Source: Bdellovibrio sp. qaytius
GTDB lineage: Bacteria > Bdellovibrionota > Bdellovibrionia > Bdellovibrionales > Bdellovibrionaceae
DNA: 64,000 nt
Reading direction: 5' to 3'
NCBI GenBank assembly: GCA_004011035.1
Contig: CP025734.1
Span: 2,750,001 to 2,814,000 of the forward strand
Shown here: one piece after another, positions 52,486 through 60,741 of the stretch
Numbering within the stretch: position 1 is the first letter of the stretch
Layout of the letters: every line of letters begins with the position of its first letter
Program-made: the position numbers and the translations under genes
The notes under the pieces: generated by a model
Seen by the model: only the letters and a program-made list of their open reading frames with translations
Told to the model about the DNA's origin: nothing
The model's database searches: none

Positions 52486-53729
52486 GTGGTCTGTTTTCTC
52501 ATATTAATCATCATATAGCCAATCACAATCCAATAGAAGCGATCAGCCATACCGCCCATCGATAAGTGCATATGATAAATAAATAGAATTGGTATATGAG
52601 TTAGCAGGTAAATAGCTAATATTTTAAACTCTGGTGGTGATGTGCGTAGCTTTTTCAAGCTCACCGCGATAAGCGCCGCAAAACCCACTAACACCAGCAC
52701 CACAAAACCAAAGCCACCGATTACACCTGCTGATACTAAAATATTATGCGGATCTTTATTGGCGTTGTACTGCCCGACATCAGTTTCATTAATCTCGCCG
52801 AATTTAGAAAGTAAACCTTGGCCGATAATGGGGCTTTTAGAAAAGATCTCATAACCACGTTCGAACTCATCTAAACGCGAAGCCACACCATCTTGAGCCG
52901 CACGAAGACCCACAGCACTTTCACCGCGTACTATTTCAATCGCATACTGGCTAATGTTGCTGCCAAATAAAACTACGGCAATAACTAATGAAAAAGCCAC
53001 TGACACTTTAATAAACTGGCTCGCTGCTTTTTTGGCCGGAAAAAACAAGAACGCTAAAAAATAACTTAACAGCACTGCGAACAAAGCAGAACGAGTTCCG
53101 GTTAAAATTAAAGCCGACATTGAAACAATAAGGCTAAAGATAAGATAAATCATTTTCGGGCGAGAATTCGATTTAACAAAAAGTTCATAAATCAAAAAGA
53201 TACATGCTAACGTCGCTGTTGTTACCATGTAGGGAATATGTTTAAATACTCCGATAAAGCGGCCGCCTTTAAAAGTTACACCAGGTGCAACGATTAATAA
53301 AATCAAACTGATGTAACAAAGGATCACAGCAAACTTTTGTGTGATATTGATAAACTTAATGATCGAAAGCTCACTGGGTATAACACGGCCAAATAAAACC
53401 ACCGTAAAACACGCAGCACCTGCCGCACCCATTTGGTAAAACCAAGGGCTTACGCTATCACCTAACACGACTTGCGCTGCCGTGATGGCCATTAAAAACA
53501 GACAAAAAACAAATAGGTAAAATTTAAAAAAACGATTTTGCAGGTAATGATGATTGCTCTTCCAGAAAAATTTAATCAGCAATATTGAACCAATAATGAC
53601 ATTAAAGAAAATATTCACAAAAGGATGAAGACCCTTTTGAAAAATAAAAAAGGATTCCTGATAAGGGAATCCCGGGATAAATCCAAATGAAATTTTAGAT
53701 ATAAAAATCAGCGCGATTAAAAAAAGCAT
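52482..53729 (-). CDS. O-antigen ligase/polymerase-like membrane protein
   Basis: 415 residues with about ten to twelve membrane segments and a large periplasmic loop (about 255-335). That loop has the family mark YNANKDPHNILVSAG and, before it, LTGTRSALFAVLLSY, as in Wzy/WaaL (PF04932) proteins. These polymerise or attach lipid-linked glycans in the periplasm. It sits between an SLBB export protein and a ClC channel, with overlaps or 5-base gaps, so a surface polysaccharide role is likely. Confidence 0.8.
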   Translation of the reverse strand: MLFLIALIFISKISFGFIPGFPYQESFFIFQKGLHPFVNIFFNVIIGSILLIKFFWKSNHHYLQNRFFKFYLFVFCLFLMAITAAQVVLGDSVSPWFYQMGAAGAACFTVVLFGRVIPSELSIIKFINITQKFAVILCYISLILLIVAPGVTFKGGRFIGVFKHIPYMVTTATLACIFLIYELFVKSNSRPKMIYLIFSLIVSMSALILTGTRSALFAVLLSYFLAFLFFPAKKAASQFIKVSVAFSLVIAVVLFGSNISQYAIEIVRGESAVGLRAAQDGVASRLDEFERGYEIFSKSPIIGQGLLSKFGEINETDVGQYNANKDPHNILVSAGVIGGFGFVVLVLVGFAALIAVSLKKLRTSPPEFKILAIYLLTHIPILFIYHMHLSMGGMADRFYWIVIGYMMINMRKQTT

Positions 53730-53734
53730 GAATT

Positions 53735-54250
53735 TTATTTATTCGAGTTCTTTTCAATCAGTACACTTGTTAAAATAATAGTCGCGATTAACGATACGAT
53801 GGTGATTGAACGAGACACATCGTTAGAGATCCATGGTTCTCTTTTAGGAATATACACGAAATCATCTTGAGCTAATTTGAAAGGCTTCACATCTGAAGTC
53901 GATTTCATCAATTTATTCAAATCAAGTTCGTACACCCCTTTTTGTGCGGGATCACCTTTACGAACTAAAACTTCACTTAACTCAGCATCTTCAGATCCAC
54001 CGGCTAGAGTTACTAATTTAAGTAAGTCAGTTTGTGGCGGAATATAGTAAATGCCAGGATTTTTCACAGCCCCTAAAAGTTGAACGCTAATTAACGATTC
54101 TTTTTGCGAAGAACGGTAAATATATTCAGCGGCGCGAGGTGGTTCTTTAACTTCAAAAAATGAAGTTTGCGCTAACGCCGTTTGAGAGTTTAAAAACATC
54201 AGCGTAATCGCTAAAGTTAAAATTCGTTTAGTATTGACTCTCTTTAACAT
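53735..54250 (-). CDS. SLBB-domain polysaccharide-export-like protein
   Basis: 171 residues from the ATG at 54250, five bases after GGAGAA. A signal peptide (ending ALA), one SLBB domain (about 55-140: VQLLGAVKNPGIYYIPP and LLKLVTLAGGSEDAEL) and a C-terminal membrane segment (SITIVSLIATIILTSVLI). Much shorter than Wza and without the polysaccharide-export N domain, so it may be an inner-membrane-anchored accessory protein. First gene of the SLBB/O-antigen-ligase/ClC operon. Confidence 0.75.
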   Translation of the reverse strand: MLKRVNTKRILTLAITLMFLNSQTALAQTSFFEVKEPPRAAEYIYRSSQKESLISVQLLGAVKNPGIYYIPPQTDLLKLVTLAGGSEDAELSEVLVRKGDPAQKGVYELDLNKLMKSTSDVKPFKLAQDDFVYIPKREPWISNDVSRSITIVSLIATIILTSVLIEKNSNK

Positions 54251-54379
54251 AAGATTCTCCAACTTTGGTCTGTTTCTCTAGACTTAATACTGGATTATTT
54301 AAAACCAAAACAGGACTTATGGTCAACAGTTTGGTCGTTGACTAAGCTGTTAGTACTGGAAGCGAGGAAACCTTACATC

Positions 54380-55228
54380 ATGGAAACATTAAACATACCT
54401 GAGCACGAGAAGATCTTTAACGAAATTTGTCACAAGCTAAATGAGCTTTCACAAGACGAAGACCAAAAAAGCTCTAAAGACCGTGTGGGCCAATTAGACA
54501 AAATGCAAAATCAGCTTAAAAACTTTCAAATCGAGTTAGTGTCTAACCACGAAGATATGAAGCACAAAATCGAGACTTTAGAGAAAATGACTACGTCTAA
54601 TTCTGACTTAACTTTAAGAGTGAAAGAATTAACAGACTGTTTAAATCAAGAAAGAGCTCACAATTCAAAACTTTCTACAGATTTAGCCAGATCATTAGAT
54701 TTAAGCTTAAAATTACAATTAGAAATCCAAGAGATTAAAACTAAATCAATTCAAGCTCAAATGGATGATCGTAAACAGTATTTAGAAAATTACGAAGGCA
54801 TTCAATTCGACTTTCAAAAAGAAAAAGGCCGTTTACTTGATATGAATCAAGGCTTAGCCGCTGAATTAAAACAAAAACAAGAAAACATCACGTTTCTTGA
54901 AGGTAAAATCAACGAACTTGAAACAAGCATGGCCGAAGTTGAAGCCACATCGCAAGAGCAAGCCGAAACGATTAAGCACTTAATGTCAGTGGCCGAAAAC
55001 AAGATCGTAGAATTAAAACTAGAAGGCGACAGAATTCAAAGCGAATTAGATAATGTGCGCGGTCAGTTTTTACAAACAAGCACACAGACTGAAATCTTAA
55101 GAAAAGAAAACACAGCATTAAAAGAATACATCAACAAGATGACAGCGTTTCAACAACAAATTTTTGCAGCTCAAGGCCAAGTGGCATCTAGCCAAGTCCA
55201 CCAAGCGCAAATAGCTCACCAAAAATAG
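54380..55228 (+). CDS. Coiled-coil protein
   Basis: 282 residues from the ATG at 54380, with GAGGAAA ten bases upstream; the longer frame from 54338 has no support. Nearly all of it (about 10-265) is heptad-like Leu/Glu/Lys/Gln sequence, a long coiled coil. The last 25 residues are Gln/Ala/His-rich. No signal peptide or membrane segment. Like the coiled-coil protein at 10041, it could be a scaffold or filament-forming protein. Family unknown. Confidence 0.6.
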   Translation: METLNIPEHEKIFNEICHKLNELSQDEDQKSSKDRVGQLDKMQNQLKNFQIELVSNHEDMKHKIETLEKMTTSNSDLTLRVKELTDCLNQERAHNSKLSTDLARSLDLSLKLQLEIQEIKTKSIQAQMDDRKQYLENYEGIQFDFQKEKGRLLDMNQGLAAELKQKQENITFLEGKINELETSMAEVEATSQEQAETIKHLMSVAENKIVELKLEGDRIQSELDNVRGQFLQTSTQTEILRKENTALKEYINKMTAFQQQIFAAQGQVASSQVHQAQIAHQK

Positions 55229-55258
55229 TTTCCAGTAAAAAAATTAAGTTTCCATATA

Positions 55259-55299
55259 GATCGGGGCATTCGTCAGCAAATTAGGACAATGCCCCGATC
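55259..55299. terminator. Bidirectional hairpin between convergent genes
   Basis: GATCGGGGCATT (55259-55270) pairs perfectly with AATGCCCCGATC (55288-55299), a GC-rich 12-bp stem with a 17-base loop. It lies between the stops of the coiled-coil gene and the RlmI-like gene. No full T-run on either side. Confidence 0.6.
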
Positions 55300-55321
55300 G
55301 CTATTTAAGCCCCTGAAAAAT

Positions 55322-56647
55322 CTAATCTACTTTATGAAGTAACATCTTAAGGTACTGACCTTCAGGAAACTGAATCAACCCTGGATGATCCCAACCTAAC
55401 CCGCCTTCGCAGATCAATTGAGCCTTCTTACCAGAGCGTAAAATCCCCTTACGTAGAGCATTCTTAAAATCAGCAATTTGAACTGAACCAGAACAAGTGC
55501 AAGAAGCCACAACACCTTTGTTCATAGCGATACGAAACGCCTGCTCATTTAGCTTCATGTAACCGTGTAATCCTGATTCCATATCTTTTTTATTTTTAAC
55601 AAAAGCCGGAGGATCAGAAATCACAACATGAAAACTGCTATCAGTGATTGTGCCTAAATCTTTAAGAACATCGGCTTTTAAGACAGAAACTTTATTCGTG
55701 TAACGTTTCAAGTTCTCTTTCGCTTTTTCAAGCGCAAGTTCAGAAACATCCACTAACAAAACTTGAAACGGAATATTTTTTTGTTTTAAATAAAAAGCCA
55801 CCTGAGCCGACCACTGACCCATATAACAACATAGATCTAAAATCTTAAGAGGTTTTTCTTCAGTAAATTGCTTAACGCGAATTAAACCCTCTAAGCTTTG
55901 AATTAATAAACGAATGTTATGCGTTTGATCTAAGAAGAAGCCCGTCTTTTGACCTTCAATTAAATTCACAGAAAATTTCAAAGTCTCAGTCGTGTTCAAT
56001 GCTGTAGCCATCACCGATGGAATCAAAATTTGTAAATCAGTTAACGAAATGTCTTTAGGATTGTAAATCACTTTAGGTTCTTCGACTTCAAGACCTTCAA
56101 GCTTACGAATATTTACGTCATTACGTTGTAATAAAATCGTGTGCGCCCAATCAATATCTGAAAGCTTTTGCGAAAATACAGACTCAACTAATTTTTCATA
56201 AATTTCGGTGGCTTGTTCAAAAATGCGATTCATACCAAAAGTTAATAATTGGTATGATAAAACTTGAAAGCGCTCGCCGTCTTTTTCAAAAACGTAACGA
56301 TCCATAATTACACCAGGTAATGAATCGGCTTCAGAAAAACAAACACGAAAAGAATCTGTAAAACCTAAGTGAATTCTTTTTTCCCAGGCTGTGTATAATT
56401 TTGAAGATACAAAAGTAGATCCGCCGATTTCGAAATCTTTTAATTCAAAAGTCATCGCACGAAAAGCGATTAAAGAATTAGGGTTACCGTAACCGCGAGC
56501 GATAAAGTGACCTTGGTAATCGTGCACTTCAACTAATTCGCCTGGCGTAAGGCCACGAGGGCTATCCATAAGTTCATTAGAAAACACCCACGGGTGACGT
56601 GAACGTAAACGCTGATCAGAGCCTTTTTTTAGCTTCCAAATTCTCAT
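55322..56647 (-). CDS. rlmI: RlmI-like class I rRNA methyltransferase (PUA-fused)
   Basis: 441 residues from the ATG at 56647 with AGAGGAT upstream. An N-terminal PUA domain (about 1-80: RLRSRHPWVFSNEL, GELVEVHDYQGHFIARGYGNPNS) is followed by an EEHEE-like insert. The SAM methyltransferase domain has ILDLCCYMGQWSAQVA (motif I), LLVDVSELALEKAKEN and VVISDPPAFVKNKKD (motif IV). E. coli RlmI methylates C1962 of 23S rRNA. The specificity is inferred from architecture only, and it is about 45 residues longer than RlmI. Confidence 0.82.
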   Translation of the reverse strand: MRIWKLKKGSDQRLRSRHPWVFSNELMDSPRGLTPGELVEVHDYQGHFIARGYGNPNSLIAFRAMTFELKDFEIGGSTFVSSKLYTAWEKRIHLGFTDSFRVCFSEADSLPGVIMDRYVFEKDGERFQVLSYQLLTFGMNRIFEQATEIYEKLVESVFSQKLSDIDWAHTILLQRNDVNIRKLEGLEVEEPKVIYNPKDISLTDLQILIPSVMATALNTTETLKFSVNLIEGQKTGFFLDQTHNIRLLIQSLEGLIRVKQFTEEKPLKILDLCCYMGQWSAQVAFYLKQKNIPFQVLLVDVSELALEKAKENLKRYTNKVSVLKADVLKDLGTITDSSFHVVISDPPAFVKNKKDMESGLHGYMKLNEQAFRIAMNKGVVASCTCSGSVQIADFKNALRKGILRSGKKAQLICEGGLGWDHPGLIQFPEGQYLKMLLHKVD

Positions 56648-56701
56648 GAGGTATCCTCTTAATTTGAGCCGAAGGCTCAACTGTACAGTAAGAGGCTGTT
56701 T

Positions 56702-57724
56702 TTAATCGATTTGGTATAAAAGAAAAAGGTTATTCTCGGTCTTTGAAAAATTATTATCATTAACGACCATAAACTGAGTCTTTTGATCATTGAGCCAGCA
56801 AATACCCTCGTAATTTAGGACATCTTTTACATGGGTCTTAAGAGTTTTATCTTTGGCAAAATCGTAAAAGCAGTTCTTTTTAATCGATTTAGTGGCTGGA
56901 TCCTTTTCAGCTGTGCACATCTGAACGTCGTACACGAGACCTGATAAGCCCACACTCACCCCACGCTCGATCACGATCAGGCTTTGGTTTTTATCATAAA
57001 CAAAATCAGTCACACCCATTTGTGCGCCTAAACCGTCTCCAATATACTTCGGTAGCGGATAAGACCACTCATTTTGCACTGAAGTGCCCGAAGCAGATCC
57101 TTCGATCATAAGTAATTTAGTGAGATCTTGCACCAATGGAGCTTCTAAGATGGCGCCCCATAAACCAAGATCGCGATCAATACTTAAACCTTCAAAGCCC
57201 AAATTGTTTTGTGTACCACGAGTTTGCATTCCCGAAGGGTTCGCAATAAATTTTTGCGGTAATGTCACATCACTTACACGTTCGCCTTTTTCATTAATCC
57301 AAAAAAGCGAAACGGGCTGACGAGGTTTTTGGTTTAAGTCACCTTCGCTAGAAATTAAAGTGCGATCTGGAGTTAATCTGGCGATGCCTTCCATATCTAA
57401 GAAAGTTTTATTATCTAAAGGTTTTGCGACTTTTAACCATTTACGATCAGTGATATTTAATTCTGCGTTTTGCGTATCATATTTTAAAACTAAAATTCTG
57501 TACGGCCCCTGATTAGCACGATCATCAGAAACAAAATAAATCTCATCGTTCAAGCGGCTACAACCCGATAATCCACCAATTGTGAATTTATCTAAATCTG
57601 TGTCTGCCGGAATTTGCCAAACTTTTTTCAAAGTAAACTTTTGAGGTGCTGGTGTCGCCGACTGAGGTGCGGCCATTAACGGTAACGATAATAAAATTGC
57701 TGTTAAAGCTAAAGTGAATTTCAT
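56702..57724 (-). CDS. Exported esterase-like phytase-family protein (PF13449-like)
   Basis: 340 residues from the ATG at 57724, two bases past the folD stop; the longer frame would lie inside folD. Signal peptide MKFTLALTAILLSLPLMAAP. The chain has the acidic motifs of 'esterase-like activity of phytase' proteins: FLDMEGIARL, NNLGFEGLSI and NYEGICWL, spaced as propeller blades, and a final VNDNNF. Probably a periplasmic beta-propeller with metal-binding loops. The substrate is unknown. Confidence 0.72.
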   Translation of the reverse strand: MKFTLALTAILLSLPLMAAPQSATPAPQKFTLKKVWQIPADTDLDKFTIGGLSGCSRLNDEIYFVSDDRANQGPYRILVLKYDTQNAELNITDRKWLKVAKPLDNKTFLDMEGIARLTPDRTLISSEGDLNQKPRQPVSLFWINEKGERVSDVTLPQKFIANPSGMQTRGTQNNLGFEGLSIDRDLGLWGAILEAPLVQDLTKLLMIEGSASGTSVQNEWSYPLPKYIGDGLGAQMGVTDFVYDKNQSLIVIERGVSVGLSGLVYDVQMCTAEKDPATKSIKKNCFYDFAKDKTLKTHVKDVLNYEGICWLNDQKTQFMVVNDNNFSKTENNLFLLYQID

Positions 57725-57726
57725 AA

Positions 57727-58584
57727 CTAAGATTGTCTGCGGGCTTTGCAAGCCTGTAAAGTATTTTGCATAAGCATTGCAATCGTTGTCACACCGACTC
57801 CACCTGGAACCGGAGATTGCGCAGAAAGCCAATTGTCACCTTCTGGCGTTTTGGTTACATCACCCGTCAGTTTATGATTTTCACTTCTATGAATGCCAAC
57901 ATCGATAACAATTGCGCCTTGTTTAAAATCTGTGGCTTTAAAATATTCTGATTTGCCAATCGCTACGCAAACAATATCGAACATTTTAATTTCGTGCATA
58001 AGGTTTTCAGATTTTGAATGAAACAATGTTACCGTAGCATTTTCTTGAGTTAATAAATGCACTAGCGGAGTTCCCACAATTTGACTGCGTCCGATAACAG
58101 CGATTTTTTTACCAGCAATTTTAATATCATAGAATTTTAAAATCTCGATGATACCTGCAGGTGTACAAGGTTTTACAATCGCATCACCCACAACCATAGA
58201 GCCGATATTTGTTTTTGTTAAACAGTCGACATCTTTAAGCGGAGAAATTTTTTCTAAAGCTGTGCGTTCATGAATTTGTTTAGGCAGTGGCAATTGAACT
58301 AAGATGCCGTCCACTTTAGAATTTTTATTAAGTTCATCGATTTTGGCTAACAGCTGAGCTTCGGTGGTGTTTTCATCTAGGCGAATAACTTCAGATGAGA
58401 ATCCAAGGGCTTCACACATTCTAGCTTTGTGACCGACATAAACTTGGCTTGCGGCATCGTTGCCGACTAAAATTACGCTAAGATGAGGAAGAGCTAATCC
58501 TAAAGTTGGCCATGAAGCGATCTCGGTTTTGATATCGGCTTGGATTTTTTCACTGACCGGCTGACCCTTAAGGAGCTTCATCAT
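57727..58584 (-). CDS. folD: Methylenetetrahydrofolate dehydrogenase/cyclohydrolase FolD
   Basis: 285 residues. Bifunctional NADP-dependent enzyme that interconverts 5,10-methylene-, methenyl- and 10-formyl-THF. The catalytic region SQVYVGHKARMCEALGF holds the Tyr and Lys, with VDGILVQLPLPKQI, CTPAGIIEIL, VIGRSQIVGTPL and the C-terminal PVPGGVGVTTIAMLMQNT. Two ATGs in a row (58584, 58581) follow GAGGGTAT. It complements the glycine cleavage genes in one-carbon metabolism. Confidence 0.95.
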   Translation of the reverse strand: MMKLLKGQPVSEKIQADIKTEIASWPTLGLALPHLSVILVGNDAASQVYVGHKARMCEALGFSSEVIRLDENTTEAQLLAKIDELNKNSKVDGILVQLPLPKQIHERTALEKISPLKDVDCLTKTNIGSMVVGDAIVKPCTPAGIIEILKFYDIKIAGKKIAVIGRSQIVGTPLVHLLTQENATVTLFHSKSENLMHEIKMFDIVCVAIGKSEYFKATDFKQGAIVIDVGIHRSENHKLTGDVTKTPEGDNWLSAQSPVPGGVGVTTIAMLMQNTLQACKARRQS

Positions 58585-58738
58585 ATACCCTCATTTCTAT
58601 CGTGAGACTTAAAACTACCAAATTTAGCAGCGATTTCAATAGGTTACAAACGGCAACACAGACAATGGTTTCTTGACCAAGCCAAAGTTTTCTAATAGAT
58701 TGCGAAGTCTGTCTCGAAAATGACAAAGGAGTCTTCAA

Positions 58739-59221
58739 ATGGCTGAAAAAGTTAAACTTTCTAAAGATGGTAACTCAATTGATTTCGTTCAATCTGAAAG
58801 CTTACCCACATCACTTAAAAAATTTCGCCAGTCTCCTGAAATCGAAGGCTTTTACCGCTTCATTTTCGAAAATGATTTACAAAAAGAAGCTTACGAAATT
58901 TTAGATCGTATCGTAAACGGTCGTAAAGCAGCTAAAAAAGCTCAAAAAACTGAAAGCAAAGCCGCTGCAAAACTAGAAGCGCAAACTATTGCGGCTCAAG
59001 AAAAACAAGCTAAAGTAGCCGCTCAAGAAAAATTAGCTGCTAAAGCTAAACCCGCACCGGCACCTGCTCCAGTTAAAGCTGTAGCAAAACCAGTTGTAAA
59101 ACCTGTGGTTAAAGCCGCTCCAGCAAAAATTGTAGCTGCTAAGCCTGCAGCAAAACCAGCTGTTAAAGGCAAAGTTGTGGCTAAAGCTGCTCCAGTGGCA
59201 AAGAAAAAAGGTAAAAAGTAA
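58739..59221 (+). CDS. Small protein with Ala/Lys/Pro-rich tail
   Basis: 160 residues. The first 60 residues form a compact-looking region (SLPTSLKKFRQSPEIEGFYRFI, NDLQKEAYEILDRIVNGRKAA). The rest is a low-complexity Ala/Lys/Pro/Val tail resembling histone H1 or linker sequences. AAGGAG precedes the ATG. It could bind nucleic acid or act as a spacer. Related in composition to the protein at 32736. No named family recognised. Confidence 0.55.
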   Translation: MAEKVKLSKDGNSIDFVQSESLPTSLKKFRQSPEIEGFYRFIFENDLQKEAYEILDRIVNGRKAAKKAQKTESKAAAKLEAQTIAAQEKQAKVAAQEKLAAKAKPAPAPAPVKAVAKPVVKPVVKAAPAKIVAAKPAAKPAVKGKVVAKAAPVAKKKGKK

Positions 59222-59267
59222 TCCGCCTATCCGCGATTTCTCGAATACCGGATATGATCAATAAATA

Positions 59268-59295
59268 AAAGACCTGCAACATTTTTCAGGTCTTT
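59268..59295 (+). promoter_or_regulatory. First leader hairpin before flp
   Basis: AAAGACCTG-CAACATTTTT-CAGGTCTTT, a 9-bp perfect stem with a 10-base loop. Its 5' arm AAAGACCT could instead pair with AGGTTTTT of the next hairpin (one G-U pair), so the two structures may compete. Confidence 0.5.
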
Positions 59296-59297
59296 GC

Positions 59298-59324
59298 AAA
59301 AACCTCCTTCACGGAGGTTTTTTT
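59298..59324 (+). terminator. Terminator-shaped hairpin holding the flp Shine-Dalgarno
   Basis: AAAAACCTCC-TTCAC-GGAGGTTTTT with the run of Ts ending directly at the ATG of flp (59325). The stem contains GGAGG (59313-59317), which is also at ideal spacing (7 bases) for the flp start. It is thus at once an intrinsic terminator shape and a sequestered ribosome-binding site. Confidence 0.7.
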
Positions 59325-59576
59325 ATGTCTAAAATTCTAAAAAACAAAAAGGGCCAAGGCCTGATCGAATATTTGATGCTTGTTGCACTTATCGCAGTGG
59401 CAACGATTGGTGTTGTAAAGGTTGTTGGTTTCAATTTAGGTAAACAATACGAAAACATCAACCGTGCCTTAGGTGCTAAAGGCGAAAAGTTACAAGCCGA
59501 AAATGCAAGTGAAGGTGCTCAAGCTCAAAAAGACTTATCTAATTTCTTAGATGGCGCAAAAACAAAACACGATTAA
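59325..59576 (+). CDS. flp: Flp-type (type IVb) pilin
   Basis: 83 residues. Prepilin leader and cleavage motif G|QGLIEYLMLVALIAVATIGVV follow the Flp pattern G/XXXXEY, then one membrane helix and a short Gln/Ala/Lys-rich tail. Flp pilins are cleaved by a TadV-type peptidase and assembled by the Tad machinery. The ribosome-binding site lies inside a leader hairpin. Its 3' end overlaps the TadE-like gene by 26 bases. First of a run of overlapping genes. Confidence 0.9.
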   Translation: MSKILKNKKGQGLIEYLMLVALIAVATIGVVKVVGFNLGKQYENINRALGAKGEKLQAENASEGAQAQKDLSNFLDGAKTKHD

Positions 59577-59907
59577 AAATAACCAAGGCCAAGCTCTTAT
59601 TGAAGCGTCATTTATAATGATCTTCACAGGAGCTTTTCTTTATTTGCTGTTGCGCTGTTTGATGAGCGTTGTAATGGCTATTGCAATCGACGCCATGGCC
59701 GAAGATTACTTTTTTTGCGAGCTAGAGCGCAAACCAAGTTGTGAATACAAACTTAAAAGTCGATTAATGGGCAATAACTACCGCTATGTTTCAACAGACG
59801 TAAAAAAATCTGGCCAGAAAATTACCTTAACAATTTCAGCCACGCAGATAACTTCAATGACAATTACACGCGAGTTTAATTATGAAAAATTTCGCACCGA
59901 GCTCTAA
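59551..59907 (+). CDS. TadE-like pseudopilin
   Basis: 118 residues with a type-IVb-like leader, NNQGQALIEASFIMIFTGAF: Gly before the cleavage site and Glu at +5, as in TadE pseudopilins. One membrane segment and a short strand-rich periplasmic part with two cysteines (FFCELE, PSCEYK) follow. It starts within flp, and its last 26 bases overlap the next gene. Minor pilin of a Tad system is the most probable role. Confidence 0.75.
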   Translation: MAQKQNTIKNNQGQALIEASFIMIFTGAFLYLLLRCLMSVVMAIAIDAMAEDYFFCELERKPSCEYKLKSRLMGNNYRYVSTDVKKSGQKITLTISATQITSMTITREFNYEKFRTEL

Positions 59908-60631
59908 AGGTTTTATAAGCTTATCGTTTGTGTTTATCTTAACGATATTTGTTAGTTTATATCTTACAGGAACTTTTGCTATCGCTCTTTCTCAGCAACG
60001 CGATTACGTACGAAGCACCTGCATACAAGAGGCGACTGAAATTCAAATCAGCACTTTAAAAAATGTACGCAGGCTTTTCGATTTAAACTCAATATCAACT
60101 TTCTTAAGAAACGCTATTGTAATAGTCGAAGCTGCCATTGCGGTTGCAACAATTGCATTACAAGCTCCTTTGGTAGCAGAACTCAAAGAAACGTTAGATG
60201 CGCTTAAAGAAACTCAAAAATCTTTTGATACCGTTCAAAAAGGGTTACTACTTGAAGCTCAAACTGAACTTAAATTAAAGCATGCAAATCTAGCGATAAA
60301 AATTAACTCTGGACAAGGTGGTATCGCGCGGCCTTGGCGCTACATGCTTTCGATGAGTTCAATTTTTACCCCTAAAAAACTTCCAACGCTTCCCGTCCGT
60401 CCGGATTCGAAGGACGATGTGTTCCCGAATTACGAATGGGATGAAAACCCCGAAGCTAAGCTTGAATTGGCCTATTCTTGGAATATGTGGTTTAGAACGA
60501 TCGAGAAATATCAAAAATTTTTTGCATGGAATAATGCTCTAAATTTTGAATGTTCGGTGGCTCCAGACTTAAAAGGTGAAAAATGGAAATTAAAAATCAA
60601 CGAGGGCAAGTCCTCGCAGAGTATGTTTTAA
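59882..60631 (+). CDS. TadG-like minor component of the Tad cluster
   Basis: 249 residues, single N-terminal membrane segment (GFISLSFVFILTIFVSLYLTG) without a Glu at +5, as in TadG-type proteins that are not processed. The periplasmic part is helical (EAAIAVATIALQAPL, ETLDALKETQKSF) with a short C-terminal Trp-rich section. Much shorter than TadG with a von Willebrand domain. Overlap with both neighbours indicates one operon. Function inferred from position. Confidence 0.55.
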   Translation: MKNFAPSSKGFISLSFVFILTIFVSLYLTGTFAIALSQQRDYVRSTCIQEATEIQISTLKNVRRLFDLNSISTFLRNAIVIVEAAIAVATIALQAPLVAELKETLDALKETQKSFDTVQKGLLLEAQTELKLKHANLAIKINSGQGGIARPWRYMLSMSSIFTPKKLPTLPVRPDSKDDVFPNYEWDENPEAKLELAYSWNMWFRTIEKYQKFFAWNNALNFECSVAPDLKGEKWKLKINEGKSSQSMF

Positions 60632-60741
60632 CATTATTACTGTTCACTGCTTTGCTTACAGCGGTGCTGACTATGTCGAAACGCCAACGTGAAATTTCTA
60701 ATCAATACAAAATTTCTAAATCAGTTGAAGGACGTCACTAA
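60583..60741 (+). CDS. 52-residue Flp-like small pilin
   Basis: A short gene easily missed: MEIKNQRGQVLAEYVLTLLL and on to ...SVEGRH, 52 residues. It lies in another frame over the last 49 bases of the TadG-like gene. AAAGGTGA sits four to five bases before the ATG. The sequence RG|QVLAEY matches the Flp processing motif G/XXXXEY. The membrane helix (VLTLLLFTALLTAVLTM) is followed by a basic tail. Its stop TAA shares its last A with the next ATG. A second Flp-type pilin is the best reading. Confidence 0.75.
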   Translation: MEIKNQRGQVLAEYVLTLLLFTALLTAVLTMSKRQREISNQYKISKSVEGRH

